Shown: piece by piece, positions 50,768 to 60,700 of the stretch | Layout: each line of letters opens with the position of its first letter | Position numbering within the stretch: position 1 is the first letter of the stretch | Source of the DNA: Desulfospira sp963664655 | GTDB lineage: Bacteria; Desulfobacterota; Desulfobacteria; Desulfobacterales; Desulfobacteraceae | DNA length: 64,000 nt | NCBI GenBank assembly: GCA_963664655.2 | Contig: OY761554.1 | Coordinates: 2,418,001 to 2,482,000 of the forward strand | Reading direction: 5' to 3' | Made by a program: the position numbers and the translations under genes | Notes under the pieces: generated by a model | What the model was told of the DNA's origin: nothing | Databases searched by the model: none | What the model saw: only the letters and a program-made list of their open reading frames with translations

Positions 50768-52330
50768 ATGGCCCTTCCGGTAAGCTGGAAGATTTTGCTC
50801 ATAGATGATGAAAAAGATATCCGGGAAATTATCGGTATCACCCTGGAAGATGCCGGATATACGGTTGTCTATGCCCCTGACGGCCATACCGGCCTTATGC
50901 TCGCGGCCCGGGAAAACCCCCAGATCGTGATCACGGACATCAAGATGCCCGGCCTGAACGGCCTGGAAGTCCTTGAAAAAATAAAAAAGCTCAAGCCGGA
51001 AACCGAAGTCATCGTCACCACGGGATACGGCGATGTTGAAAAGGCCGTGACCGCCCTTCAATACGATGCCTCAGATTTTATTTCCAAGCCCATTGAGGAC
51101 AAAACCCTTCACATGGCCCTGAAACGGGCCAAACAGCGGTATCTGGATAGAAAACAGCTCTCGGACTATACCCTTCTTCTGGAAAATGAAAATCTGAAAA
51201 CCAGTGCTGAACTGGTTAAAAATGTGGAATTTCAAAGCAGCCTGATTGAAAATTCCATGGACGGCATTCTTGGGTGCGATCATCAGGATCTGGTGATTAC
51301 CTATAACCGGTCCATGGAAAACCTGCTCGGATACCCAAAGGCAGATGTGTTAAAGAAAAAGAAGATCCAGGAGCTGTTTGCTCCGGATGGGGTTTCCCGG
51401 CTCAAACAGGACCTTGCCGGCAAAGGGTTTGGGGGTGCCAATAAGCTGACCTTTTATGAAACCGCCATGTTGTCACAGAACAAGGAAGAGATCCCGGTCC
51501 AGTTGTCCGGGTTTATCTTAAGGCCGGACAACATGGAAGACGTCATGGTCCTCTTTGTGGCTGATCTGCGTCAGGTCAGGAACCTGGAACAGGAAAAGGC
51601 GGATCAGGCCCGGATGCTTCACCAGGAAAAGATGATTTCCTTAGGGCGGCTGGCCGCTTCCATTGTCCATGAGATCAACAATCCCCTGTCCGGGGTATTA
51701 AATTATATCCGCCTGATGATTAAAAAACTGGGGAAGGATATTGAAAGCGGCACCGGGTCTGAAGAATCGGAAAAATTTAAATCTTACCTGACCATTGTGG
51801 AATCGGAAACCCAGCGGTGTTCAGAACTGGTCTCCGGGCTTCTCAAATTTTCCAGAAAGACCACCCTGGAAAAAAAGAAGATTGATGTCAATGAGCTTAC
51901 GGACCACAGCCTGATGCTGTGCAACCACAAGCTTGAGTTGAGCAATATTGTCCTTAAAAAAAAGTACGCTCCGGGCACTTCCCATGTGTTCGGCGATTTC
52001 AACCAGTTGGAACAATGCATCATCAACCTGATTTTTAATGCCATCGACGCCATGGAAAAGGGCGGTATCCTGGTGGTGAAAACCGGGTTCCTCAAGCAGG
52101 AAAATTTGGTTTTTATTTCGGTTAAGGACAATGGCAAAGGCATTCCCAAACAGGAACTCAACTTCATATTTGAGCCTTTTTTCACCACCAAAAAGGAGGG
52201 GCACGGTGTCGGTTTGGGGCTGTCCACAGCCTACGGCATCGTGGAAAACCACAAAGGAACCATTGTGGTGGAGTCCATTGAGGACCTGGGCTCGGAGTTT
52301 ATTATTAAGCTGCCGCCGGAGGGCCGGTGA
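50768..52330 (+). CDS. Receiver-PAS-histidine kinase
   Basis: This 520-residue cytoplasmic protein has an N-terminal receiver domain (1-125: LLIDDEKDIRE, phosphorylatable D57 in VITDIKMPG, T84, K107), a PAS domain (about 155-285) and a HisKA/HATPase kinase with H301 in ASIVHEINNPLSGVLNYIRLM, N box INLIFNAIDAM and G boxes in DNGKGIP and GHGVGLGLSTAYG. There are no membrane helices, so it is a soluble relay that can both receive and donate phosphate. AAGGAGG precedes the ATG. It heads the Hdr transcription unit and could phosphorylate the receiver domain inside the HdrA fusion at 57715. Confidence 0.9.
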   Translation: MALPVSWKILLIDDEKDIREIIGITLEDAGYTVVYAPDGHTGLMLAARENPQIVITDIKMPGLNGLEVLEKIKKLKPETEVIVTTGYGDVEKAVTALQYDASDFISKPIEDKTLHMALKRAKQRYLDRKQLSDYTLLLENENLKTSAELVKNVEFQSSLIENSMDGILGCDHQDLVITYNRSMENLLGYPKADVLKKKKIQELFAPDGVSRLKQDLAGKGFGGANKLTFYETAMLSQNKEEIPVQLSGFILRPDNMEDVMVLFVADLRQVRNLEQEKADQARMLHQEKMISLGRLAASIVHEINNPLSGVLNYIRLMIKKLGKDIESGTGSEESEKFKSYLTIVESETQRCSELVSGLLKFSRKTTLEKKKIDVNELTDHSLMLCNHKLELSNIVLKKKYAPGTSHVFGDFNQLEQCIINLIFNAIDAMEKGGILVVKTGFLKQENLVFISVKDNGKGIPKQELNFIFEPFFTTKKEGHGVGLGLSTAYGIVENHKGTIVVESIEDLGSEFIIKLPPEGR

Positions 52331-52360
52331 GAAAGTGGGAAAGCGAGCAGGTGAGAAAGC
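52326..52360. repeat. GTGGG octamer array at the kinase stop codon
   Basis: Four words (GTGAGAAA, GTGGGAAA, GCGAGCAG, GTGAGAAA) start at the stop codon of the kinase gene; its TGA is part of the first word. The array lies in the gap before hdrA1. Confidence 0.7.
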
Positions 52361-52452
52361 CGGGTTCCCCGGAATTTAGGGTTGAGCCTATAGACTGAAG
52401 GTGAAGCGGTGATGGCTGCACTTCAGCCTCACAACCAACATGGGAGGACTGT

Positions 52453-55400
52453 ATGACCCAAGCACGACCAGAACCAGACCGTTCCCGGTCCCCGGGGGTC
52501 AAGATCGGCTTTTACATCTGCCACTGCGGGGTGAACATTGCCGGCAAGGTGGATGTGGAGGCGGTCCGGGATTATGTGGCAACCCTTGAAGGGGTCAGTG
52601 TGTCAAGGGATTACAAGTTCATGTGTTCCGAGCCGGGCCAGGCCATGATTGAAAAAGACATCAAAGAGCAGGGCCTTAACCGGGTGGTGGTGGCCTCCTG
52701 TTCGCCACGGCTTCATGGCAAGACCTTTATGGAGGCCTGCCGGCGGGCCGGTCTCAATCCTTATTATTTTCAGATGGCCTCGGTAAGGGAGCAGGTCTCC
52801 TGGGTCACGGCCGATGAAATTGTGGCCACCACCAAGGCCAGACACCTGGCCCATGCGGCAGTGGACCGGGTCAAAACCCATGCCAGCCTGACCACCAAAA
52901 CCAGCGGGGTCAATCCCAGCGTGGTGGTTATCGGCGGCGGGATCGCCGGCATGCAGGCGGCCATTGATATCGGCAACGCCGGCCATAAGGTCTTTCTCAT
53001 TGAAAAGGACACCACCATTGGCGGCCACATGCTCCAGTTTGACAAGACCTTTCCCACCCTGGACTGCGCCGCCTGTATCGGCACCCCCAAGATGGTGGAG
53101 GTGGGACAGAACCCCAACATTGAACTGCTCAGTTTCAGCGAGGTGACGGATGTATCCGGGTTTATCGGCAATTTTACCATCAAGGTCAAACGCAAGCCCC
53201 GGTATGTGAGAGAAGATCTGTGCACCGGGTGCGGTGAATGCGCCAAGGCATGTCCCGTAACCGTTCCCAATTTATGGGATCTGGGCATGGCCGACCGGAA
53301 AGCCGCCGGCCGGGCCTTCCCCCAGTCCATTCCCATTGCCTTTAATATTGAAAAAAAGGACCGGGCCCCCTGTCAGGAGACTTGTCCTGCAGGCATCAAT
53401 GTCCAGGGGTATATCCAGCTCATCAGGCTTAAAAAATTTGACCTGGCCGCCAGAATGGTCATGGAACGGGCCCCCTTTCCCGGGGTCCTGGGCCGGGTCT
53501 GTCCCCACCCTTGCGAAAGCCAGTGCCGCAGAAATATAGTGGACCAGCCGGTGGCCATCCGGGAACTCAAACGATTCGCCGCAGATTTGGGGTTCCCGGG
53601 GCCGGAAGATATTCCCAAAATTCTGGACCGGGACGAGAAAGTCGCCGTTATCGGGGCCGGCCCCTGCGGGCTGACCGCGGCTTACTTCCTGCGCTTAAAA
53701 GGGTATCGGGTCACGGTGTATGAAAAACTGCCCGTTCCCGGCGGCATGCTCAAGACCGGGATTCCCGCCTACCGCCTGCCGGACAGGGTCCTGGACCAGG
53801 AGATCAACTATATCCTGGACCACGGGGTCACCCTGGTCACGGGCAAGGCCTTTGGCACGGATGTGACCTATGACGGCCTGGTCCGTGACGGGTTCTCCGC
53901 CGTGTTTTTAAGTGCCGGGGCCCATGTATCCCTGACCTTGGGTCTTGCCGGAGAAGCCGACACCCTCGGGGTGATGGATGCGGTCTCTTTTTTAAGGGAT
54001 GTGAACCTGGGAAATGATACGGACCTGGGGGCCAGGGTCGTGGTGATCGGCGGGGGCAACGTGGCCATTGACGCGGCACGATGTGCCCGGCGGATCAAAG
54101 ATGCCGCCGTGACCATCCTTTACCGGAGAACCAGGGATGAAATGCCCGCCTATGCCGAGGAAATTGAAGGGGCTTTAGAAGAACGCATTGACCTTGAACC
54201 CCTGACCACGCCCATTGGTATCGAATCTGAAGGCGGCCGGGTTACCGGGCTGAAATGTGTTAAAAACAAGCTCGGAGAGCCTGATGCCTCGGGCCGCCGC
54301 CGGCCAATGATCATTGAAGGATCTGAATTTGTGATCCCCTGTGACACCATTATCCCGGCCATTGGGCAGCAGACGGATTTCTCCTGGGCCGACACCATCC
54401 CCGGGTTTGAGATTACCCGGAACAACCGGGCAAAGGCAGATCCTGAAACCCTCCAGACCACGGTGGCCAATCTGTTTGCCGGAGGGGATATGGTAACCGG
54501 GCCTGCCACGGTCATCGAGGCCATTGCCCAGGGCAGACGGGCGGCGTTGGGAATTGATGCCTTTATCAACAACCGGCTTGATCAAAAAAGCGACGCATCA
54601 GAGGCGGATCAGGGCAGGATAGATCACCCTGCACCGGACTGGGCAGACATCCCGGAAGATACGCCGGTTCAGGACCGGGCCCACGGAAAATGGGCGGCCC
54701 CGGATTCAAGGGTCAGGTCGTTCACGGAGGTGGAATCGGGTCTCACCCGGGATCAGGCCGCAGCAGAGGCGGGCCGGTGCCTGAACTGCGGGGTCTGCTG
54801 CGAGTGCATGGAGTGCGTCCGGGTCTGCGAAGCCGGGGCCGTGGACCATTTTATGGAAGAAGAGGTGCTGACCCTCCAGGCCGGGTCCATTATCCTGGCC
54901 ACGGGATACGATACCCTGGATCCTTCCCCAATCAAGCCTTTGGGGTATGGGAAATTTCCCAATGTTTTCTCAGCCCTTGAATTTGAACGCCTGTCCAATG
55001 CCACCGGCCCCACCGGGGGTAAAATTCTCATGCGCGATGAAGCCGGCGGTTTTACCAGGCCGCCGGACAGTGTGGCCATTGTCCACTGCGTGGGCTCAAG
55101 GGACGTGAACCATCACCCGTACTGCTCCCGGGTCTGCTGCATGTATGCCTTAAAATACACCCATCTGATCAAAGAAAAAGTGGGCCACGACACAAAGGTC
55201 TACGATTTTTATATTGATATGCGCTGCTTCGGGGAAGGGTATGAGGAGTTTTACCAGCGGTGCCAGGAAGAGGGCACCATCTTTATCCGGGGCAAGGTGG
55301 CATCGGTTACGGACAGGGCCGCATCCCCCGAAGAAAAGGGCAAGCTCATTGCCCTGGCCGAGGATACCCTGCTGGGGGAACCGGTCCGGGTGCCCGTGGA

Positions 55401-55890
55401 CATGGTGATTTTGTGTACGGCCATCCAGGCCCGGGAAGATGCCCCGGACATAGGCCGGATTTTAGGGGTGAACCAGGGCGCAGACGGGTTTTTCTTGGAA
55501 GAACACCCCAAGCTCGGCCCCTTGAACACGGCGTCTGAAGGCGTGTTCCTGGCCGGGTGCTGCCAGAAACCCATGGATATCCCGGACACGGTTTCCCAGG
55601 CTTCCGGGGCCGCGGCCAAGGCCCTGTCCTTAGCGGTCCGGGGCGTGGTGGAAATTGCCCCCACCATCTCCCATATTGACCCGGATATCTGTATCGGGTG
55701 CAAAACCTGTATCGGGCTTTGCCCCTATTCCGCCATTGAGTTTGATGAACGGCGCGGCGTGTCCGTGGTCAATGAGGCCGTGTGCAAGGGATGCGGCAGT
55801 TGCTCCGGGGTCTGTCCGTCCGGGGCCGCCGCCAGCCGACATTTTACACCCCGGCAGATTTTTGCAGAAATAGGAGGAATTCTTCAATGA
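52453..55890 (+). CDS. HdrA-like flavoprotein with embedded GltD/NfnB-type module
   Basis: This 1145-residue protein has an HdrA N-terminal part: KIGFYICHCGVNI, VVVASCSPRLHG, an FAD fold IGGGIAGMQAAIDIGNAG near 159-176, and DCAACIGTPKM with CTGCGECAKACP. Residues about 300-705 form a GltD/NfnB-like module with its own cysteines (CQETCPAGINVQ, CPHPCESQCRR), FAD fold VIGAGPCGLTAAYFL near 397 and NADPH fold VIGGGNVAIDAARCARR near 530. Then come CLNCGVCCECMECVRVC (about 775), CVGSRDVNHHPYCSRVCC (about 880) and two C-terminal [4Fe-4S] motifs (CIGCKTCIGLCP near 1080, CKGCGSCSGVCP near 1111). HdrA is the bifurcating flavoprotein of heterodisulfide-reductase-type complexes; the module should give it an NAD(P)H site. 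Its stop overlaps mvhD by ATGA. Confidence 0.9.
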   Translation: MTQARPEPDRSRSPGVKIGFYICHCGVNIAGKVDVEAVRDYVATLEGVSVSRDYKFMCSEPGQAMIEKDIKEQGLNRVVVASCSPRLHGKTFMEACRRAGLNPYYFQMASVREQVSWVTADEIVATTKARHLAHAAVDRVKTHASLTTKTSGVNPSVVVIGGGIAGMQAAIDIGNAGHKVFLIEKDTTIGGHMLQFDKTFPTLDCAACIGTPKMVEVGQNPNIELLSFSEVTDVSGFIGNFTIKVKRKPRYVREDLCTGCGECAKACPVTVPNLWDLGMADRKAAGRAFPQSIPIAFNIEKKDRAPCQETCPAGINVQGYIQLIRLKKFDLAARMVMERAPFPGVLGRVCPHPCESQCRRNIVDQPVAIRELKRFAADLGFPGPEDIPKILDRDEKVAVIGAGPCGLTAAYFLRLKGYRVTVYEKLPVPGGMLKTGIPAYRLPDRVLDQEINYILDHGVTLVTGKAFGTDVTYDGLVRDGFSAVFLSAGAHVSLTLGLAGEADTLGVMDAVSFLRDVNLGNDTDLGARVVVIGGGNVAIDAARCARRIKDAAVTILYRRTRDEMPAYAEEIEGALEERIDLEPLTTPIGIESEGGRVTGLKCVKNKLGEPDASGRRRPMIIEGSEFVIPCDTIIPAIGQQTDFSWADTIPGFEITRNNRAKADPETLQTTVANLFAGGDMVTGPATVIEAIAQGRRAALGIDAFINNRLDQKSDASEADQGRIDHPAPDWADIPEDTPVQDRAHGKWAAPDSRVRSFTEVESGLTRDQAAAEAGRCLNCGVCCECMECVRVCEAGAVDHFMEEEVLTLQAGSIILATGYDTLDPSPIKPLGYGKFPNVFSALEFERLSNATGPTGGKILMRDEAGGFTRPPDSVAIVHCVGSRDVNHHPYCSRVCCMYALKYTHLIKEKVGHDTKVYDFYIDMRCFGEGYEEFYQRCQEEGTIFIRGKVASVTDRAASPEEKGKLIALAEDTLLGEPVRVPVDMVILCTAIQAREDAPDIGRILGVNQGADGFFLEEHPKLGPLNTASEGVFLAGCCQKPMDIPDTVSQASGAAAKALSLAVRGVVEIAPTISHIDPDICIGCKTCIGLCPYSAIEFDERRGVSVVNEAVCKGCGSCSGVCPSGAAASRHFTPRQIFAEIGGILQ

Positions 55891-56348
55891 ATACCCAGGT
55901 GACCACCAATGCTTTAGAACCGTCTTCCAAACCGCCGGTGCCCACTCTAAATTTTGAACCGGTTATCATTGCCTTTGTCTGCAACTGGTGTACCTACACG
56001 GCCGCAGACCTGGCCGGCACCTCCCGCCTGACCTATCCTTCAAATGTCCGCCTGATCCGGGTCATGTGTACGGGCATGGTGGACCCCCAGTACGTGATCA
56101 AGGCCTTTCTGGAAGGGGCAGATGCGGTTCTGGTCTCCGGCTGCCATCCCGGGGACTGCCACTATATCAACGGCAATTACAAGGCAAGGCGCCGGATTCA
56201 CATGCTTAAAACCATTCTGCCCCGGTTCGGCATTGATACCCGGCGGCTGCGCTTAACCTGGATCGGGGCCAGTGACGGGATTGAGTTCGCTCATGTGATG
56301 ACTCAGTTTAAGGATCAGGTCGTTGAAATGATGAAGGCGGGAAAGTGA
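55887..56348 (+). CDS. mvhD: MvhD-like iron-sulfur electron carrier
   Basis: This 153-residue protein has IAFVCNWCTYTAADLAGTSR, VRLIRVMCTGMVDPQYVIKAF and SGCHPGDCHYINGNYKARRR, the complete MvhD signature with the five cysteines of its [2Fe-2S] site. MvhD carries electrons between a hydrogenase or dehydrogenase and HdrA. Its ATG overlaps the hdrA1 stop (ATGA) and AGGAGG lies upstream; the longer frame from 55782 is inside hdrA1. Its final codons and stop (AAAGTGAG) are part of a word array. Confidence 0.92.
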   Translation: MNTQVTTNALEPSSKPPVPTLNFEPVIIAFVCNWCTYTAADLAGTSRLTYPSNVRLIRVMCTGMVDPQYVIKAFLEGADAVLVSGCHPGDCHYINGNYKARRRIHMLKTILPRFGIDTRRLRLTWIGASDGIEFAHVMTQFKDQVVEMMKAGK

Positions 56349-56393
56349 GCAGGTGAGAAAGTGGGAAAGTGAGCAGGTGAGCAGGTGAGAAAG
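56338..56393. repeat. GTGAG octamer array overlapping the mvhD end
   Basis: Seven GTGAGCAG, GTGAGAAA or GTGGGAAA words start within the last three codons of mvhD (GCG GGA AAG) and carry its TGA stop. It fills most of the gap before the FrhB-like gene. Confidence 0.75.
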
Positions 56394-56441
56394 CCGGGGG
56401 CTTTCAAGTTTTAGCCTGAAAATCTTAACCGGGAGGTTAGA

Positions 56442-57593
56442 ATGAAAGATCATGTGGGCCTTATTGAACCGGAAGAAAATAGTATCGTCAACGGAGTTCG
56501 GGCGTTTTTTAAGGGGCTGCTGGAAAAAAAGATGGTGGATGCGGTGTTTGTGCCCATGGGCCAGGGAGAACAAGGTTCGGTGATGCCGGCTTTGGTGACG
56601 GATCCGGGGCGGCTGGACCGGGCTGAACCGTTTTCGCCGTGTTTTCCGTTGAATTCGGGCCGGATGGCCTCCCGGATATCCTGGCGAAATTCGGGCCGGA
56701 AAACGGCGGTTTTGCTGAGGCCTTGCGAACACCGGGCCTTTGTGGAACTGGTCAAGCTTAAACAGGGCAGCCGGGACGAGCTGGTCCTGATCGGGACCGA
56801 CTGCCCCGGGGCCCTGTCCTGGAAAGATGTGGACGGGTATCTGTCCGGGGGGGCTTGGGACCCGGATGCCTTTGTCAAACAGGTGTTTGGCGGCAGTGCT
56901 TCGCCGTTTGAGGCGGACCTGAACGGGTTTGGGTTCAGCACGGCCTGTCAAACCTGTGGGCATTGCTTCCCTGAAAATGCGGATATTCATCTGGTCCTTC
57001 ACGGGGCGGATCTGGGGGCCGGAGTCTTGGCAGAAGCCGCTACGGAAACGGGCCAAAGCCTTCTTGAGGCCATGCAGATCCCCAAGGCATCGCTGCCGGA
57101 TAACCGGGATGAAATAAAAGAGCAGATCCAGGCCGCGGCAGCTTCCGCCAATGAGGCCATGGTGGCGGGGATTGAGGAAAAAACCAATACCTTGGCCAAG
57201 CTTGAAACATTCCTGGACCGGTGCATCAACTGCTATAACTGCCGGAACATGTGTCCGGTCTGTTATTGCCGGGAGTGTGTGTTCAATACCGATGTCTTTG
57301 TCCATCAGCCGGTCCAGTATTTTCAATGGTCCGAGAACAAGGGCTGCGTAAAACTGCCCACGGACACGTTGTTTTACCACCTCACCCGCATGGCCCATAT
57401 GAGCCATGCCTGTGTGGGCTGCGGCCAGTGTTCCAATGCCTGCCCGTCGGAGATTCCGGTGTTTGAACTGTTCAAGAGCGTTGCGGCATTGACCCAGGCC
57501 GCTTTTGAGTACCGGCCCGGCATGGACGAGGACCAGGCCCCGCCGCTGGCGGTCTTCAGGGAGAAGGAGTTGGAGGAGGTTGTGGGAATTTAG
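56442..57593 (+). CDS. FrhB/FdhB-like iron-sulfur protein
   Basis: This 383-residue protein has an N-terminal half without metal motifs that includes RKTAVLLRPCEHRAFVELVKL and LIGTDCPGALSW, as in the F420-hydrogenase/formate dehydrogenase beta family, then TACQTCGHCFPENADIHL. Further cysteine motifs are CINCYNCRNMCPVCYCRECVF and CVGCGQCSNACPSEIP, enough for two or more [4Fe-4S] clusters. Beta subunits of this family pass electrons between a flavin or F420 and partner dehydrogenases. Placed between MvhD and the second HdrA, it probably feeds electrons to the complex. The TAG stop is at the first word of a TTAGC array. Confidence 0.78.
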   Translation: MKDHVGLIEPEENSIVNGVRAFFKGLLEKKMVDAVFVPMGQGEQGSVMPALVTDPGRLDRAEPFSPCFPLNSGRMASRISWRNSGRKTAVLLRPCEHRAFVELVKLKQGSRDELVLIGTDCPGALSWKDVDGYLSGGAWDPDAFVKQVFGGSASPFEADLNGFGFSTACQTCGHCFPENADIHLVLHGADLGAGVLAEAATETGQSLLEAMQIPKASLPDNRDEIKEQIQAAAASANEAMVAGIEEKTNTLAKLETFLDRCINCYNCRNMCPVCYCRECVFNTDVFVHQPVQYFQWSENKGCVKLPTDTLFYHLTRMAHMSHACVGCGQCSNACPSEIPVFELFKSVAALTQAAFEYRPGMDEDQAPPLAVFREKELEEVVGI

Positions 57594-57692
57594 CGATTAG
57601 CTTTTAGCAATTAGCCTTTAGCCATTATCAGTTGGCTAACAGCTAATGGCTAATAGCTAACGGCTAACGGCTAACAGCTAACAGCTAAAAGC
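57591..57692. repeat. Inverted TTAGC/GCTAA heptamer array
   Basis: Five or six TTAGCNN words (57591-57628) are followed after a few bases by eight GCTAANN words (57633-57692), giving a long hairpin in the gap before the HdrA-receiver gene. The upstream gene's stop TAG is the first word (TTTAGCG). AAAGGAA downstream of it serves the next start codon. Confidence 0.85.
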
Positions 57693-57714
57693 AACAGCTC
57701 GAAAGGAATCGAAC

Positions 57715-60700
57715 ATGAAAGACAGTGTCGGTCGGGTGCTGGTGGCCGGGGCCGGGGTGAGCGGGATTCGCTCGGCCCTGGATCTGGCCCGGATGGGGGT
57801 TCAGGTCCTGCTTATTGACAGGGCCGATCATATGGGCGGGCTGCTCAGCCAGCTGGATACCCAGTTTCCGTCCCAGGGGTGCGGGTTCTGCCGGGGGCTG
57901 CCCATGTCGGACCGGGACCGGTCTTCCCAAAGCTGTCTGAGAAAGGGGTTTTCCCATGATAACATTAAGATCCTTCTGTCCACCCAGATCATGTCCATCG
58001 AGGGCGAGGCCGGAAATTTTACCGTGACCCTGAAGCAGGGGCCGGCCATGATTGACCCGGAGCGGTGCATTGGGTGCGGCCGGTGCGAACCGGTCTGCCC
58101 TGTGGAAACAAAGGACCTTTTCAATGCCGGGATGACCCGGAAAAAGGCCGTGTACCTGCCGGTTCCCCAGTCCTTTTCCAATGCCTGGACCATTGATTCC
58201 ACGGCCTGTACCCGGTGCGGAGAGTGTGTGAAAGTCTGCCCGGTTGACGCCATCCGCCTCATTGGTCAGGACCGGGAAAGGTTCAAGGTGCTGGTGGTGG
58301 ATGATGAGACCATTGTCCGGGAATCCACCCGGGAGTGGCTCAGGGAAGAGGGGTTTTTTACGGCCACGGCGGATTCCGGGCACAAGGCCCTGGAACTGCT
58401 GGCGGAAGGAGCGGAAAAGGGGCAGCCCTTCAGCCTGATGCTCACGGACATCAAAATGCCGGGCATGGACGGGGTGGAACTGCTCACCCGGGCCAAAGAG
58501 ATCAACCCGGACCTTACCGTGATCATGATGACCGCCTATGCGGCCGTGGACTCGGCGGTGGACGCCATGAAGCTCGGGGCCATGGACTACCTGACCAAAC
58601 CCTTTGACCCGGACGTGCTGGTGGCCATGACCCTTGAGGTGTTCCAGGAATACGAGATGGCAAAGGCCCGTTCGGAAACCGTGGATGCCGTTATCCTTTC
58701 GGCCGGTACCCGGCTGTTTGAACCGGAACGGACAAAGAATGCTTACGGATACGGGAGCCTTCCCGGGGTGGTGACCAGCCTGGAACTTGAACGGATGCTC
58801 AGTCCGGCAGGGCCGGCCGGCATGGATTTCCTTTACCCGGCCCGGGAAAGGCCGGTGGAGAAAATCGCCTGGTTCCAGTGCGTGGGGTCCCGGGATGTCC
58901 AGGATCAGGCCCCGTTCTGTTCTTCGGCCTGCTGCATGATTTCCATCAAACAGGCCGTCCTGGCCCAGAAACAGGCCAGGAAATCCGGCCGCAAGGTGGA
59001 GACCGTGATTTTTTATATGGACATGCGGACCATGGGCAAGCCCTTTGAGCAATACCTGCAGCAGGCCCGGGACGAGTACGGGGTCCGGTTTGTCCGGGCC
59101 CGGATTCATTCCCTTGGAGAGACGGCAGACTCTGAAAAAAGGCGCCTGATTGCCCGGTATACCGATGATGGGGGAATCCTTCAGGAGGAGGGATTTGACC
59201 TGGTGGCCCTGGCCGTGGGCACCCGGCCCGGCCGGCAGATGGAGGAGATTTCAAGAACCAACCAGATTCAGATGAACCCGTTTGGGTTTGTGGAACCCCA
59301 GGCCTTTTCCCTGGTTCAAACCTCCCGGGAGGGTATTTTTGCCTCAGGCACGGTCACAGGGTTTAAGGATATTTCCGATAGTGTGGTGTCGGCATCGGCT
59401 GCGGCCATGGAAACGGTAAAGGCGTTATCGGCCGGCGGCACCCCCCTTTGGCAGCCGCTGGATGATCATGACCCGGCCCTTTTGGCATCCCTGGCAAGAC
59501 AGGCCCCTCAGATCGGGCTGGTTCTTATTGTTACCAAAACAATGGATGACCCCGGATTCACAGCCCTGAAGGCAGACCTTGAAAGAGATCCGGATGTGGT
59601 CCGGGTGGAGGCCCAGGAAGCGTTTGACCTGGACCGGACGGCTGAGTTTATAGATAAATTTAAATGCAACCGGCTGATTATCGGGCTTTGCCGGCCCCGG
59701 GAAGGCAGCGGGCTGATGAAATCCCTTCAAAAGGCAACCCGGCTGCCGGGCCGGTTTATCGAGGTGCTGGACATCAGCCGCCTGGACAATGCCAGGCCCC
59801 ATACCCGTCTGTCCCGGGCACTTAAGGTGAGGGTTTCCCGGCTTAAGTTCCTCAACCCAATGCCCGTTGAAACCCTTTCAGGACAGGTGCCTGAACCGTC
59901 CGCCCTGGTCATCGGCGGGGGGATTGCCGGTATGACGGCCAGCCTCTGTATGGCCGATGCCGGGTTCAAGGTGGACCTGCTGGAAAAGGGCGATGCCCTG
60001 GGCGGCAACCTTCGCTGGATGGATAAGACCCCTCTGGGCCATGATATCCAGGCCTTTCTTGAGGACCAGGTCAAAAAAGTGGAATCCCATGAAAACATAA
60101 CAGTTCACAAAAACACCGTTGTGGAAGGGGCCGTGGCCGTTCCGGGCGGGTTTACCAGCTTTCTTTCCCGGACAACCGGCGAACAAGATTCTTTGGATAA
60201 CTTTTCCGTCACCCATGCCGTTACCCTTCTGGCCACGGGCGGTTCCCAGGCCCCGCTGGCAAAAAGCGATTTAACAGACGGCCCCCCCGATGCCGTAACC
60301 TTTACTCAGGAAGAATTTCAAAAGGCATTAACGGATGGCCGGGTGGTGCCCCAAAAGCTTGACACCCTGGTCATGGTCCAGTGTTCCGGGACCCGGACCC
60401 CGGCCACCCGGAACTACTGCTCGCGCATCTGCTGTATCCGGGCCTTGAAAACAGCCCTGGAGTTAAACGAAAAAAACCCGGATATGATGATCTTTATCCT
60501 GTACCGGGACATGATGAGCTATGGGTTTATGGAAGATCTGTACACCCGGGCCAGGGAAAAGGGGGTGGTCTTTATCCAGTACGAACCAAGCCAGCCCCCC
60601 CGGATTGACAGTTCTCCTGAAGGGGTGACGGTCACGGCAAAGGACCATGTCCTGAACCGTCCCGTCCAGATCCGGACCGATGCCGTGATTCATGCCACGG

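Noticed and set aside
56253..57407. Long open frame on the minus strand opposite the FrhB-like gene (384 codons)
   Set aside because: The plus-strand protein has clear iron-sulfur motifs; the opposite frame has no family features and is open because of the GC-rich third positions.
57685..59109. 474-codon minus-strand frame opposite the HdrA-receiver gene
   Set aside because: It is a shadow of a strongly supported gene, with a histidine, glycine and proline-rich composition typical of antisense translation.
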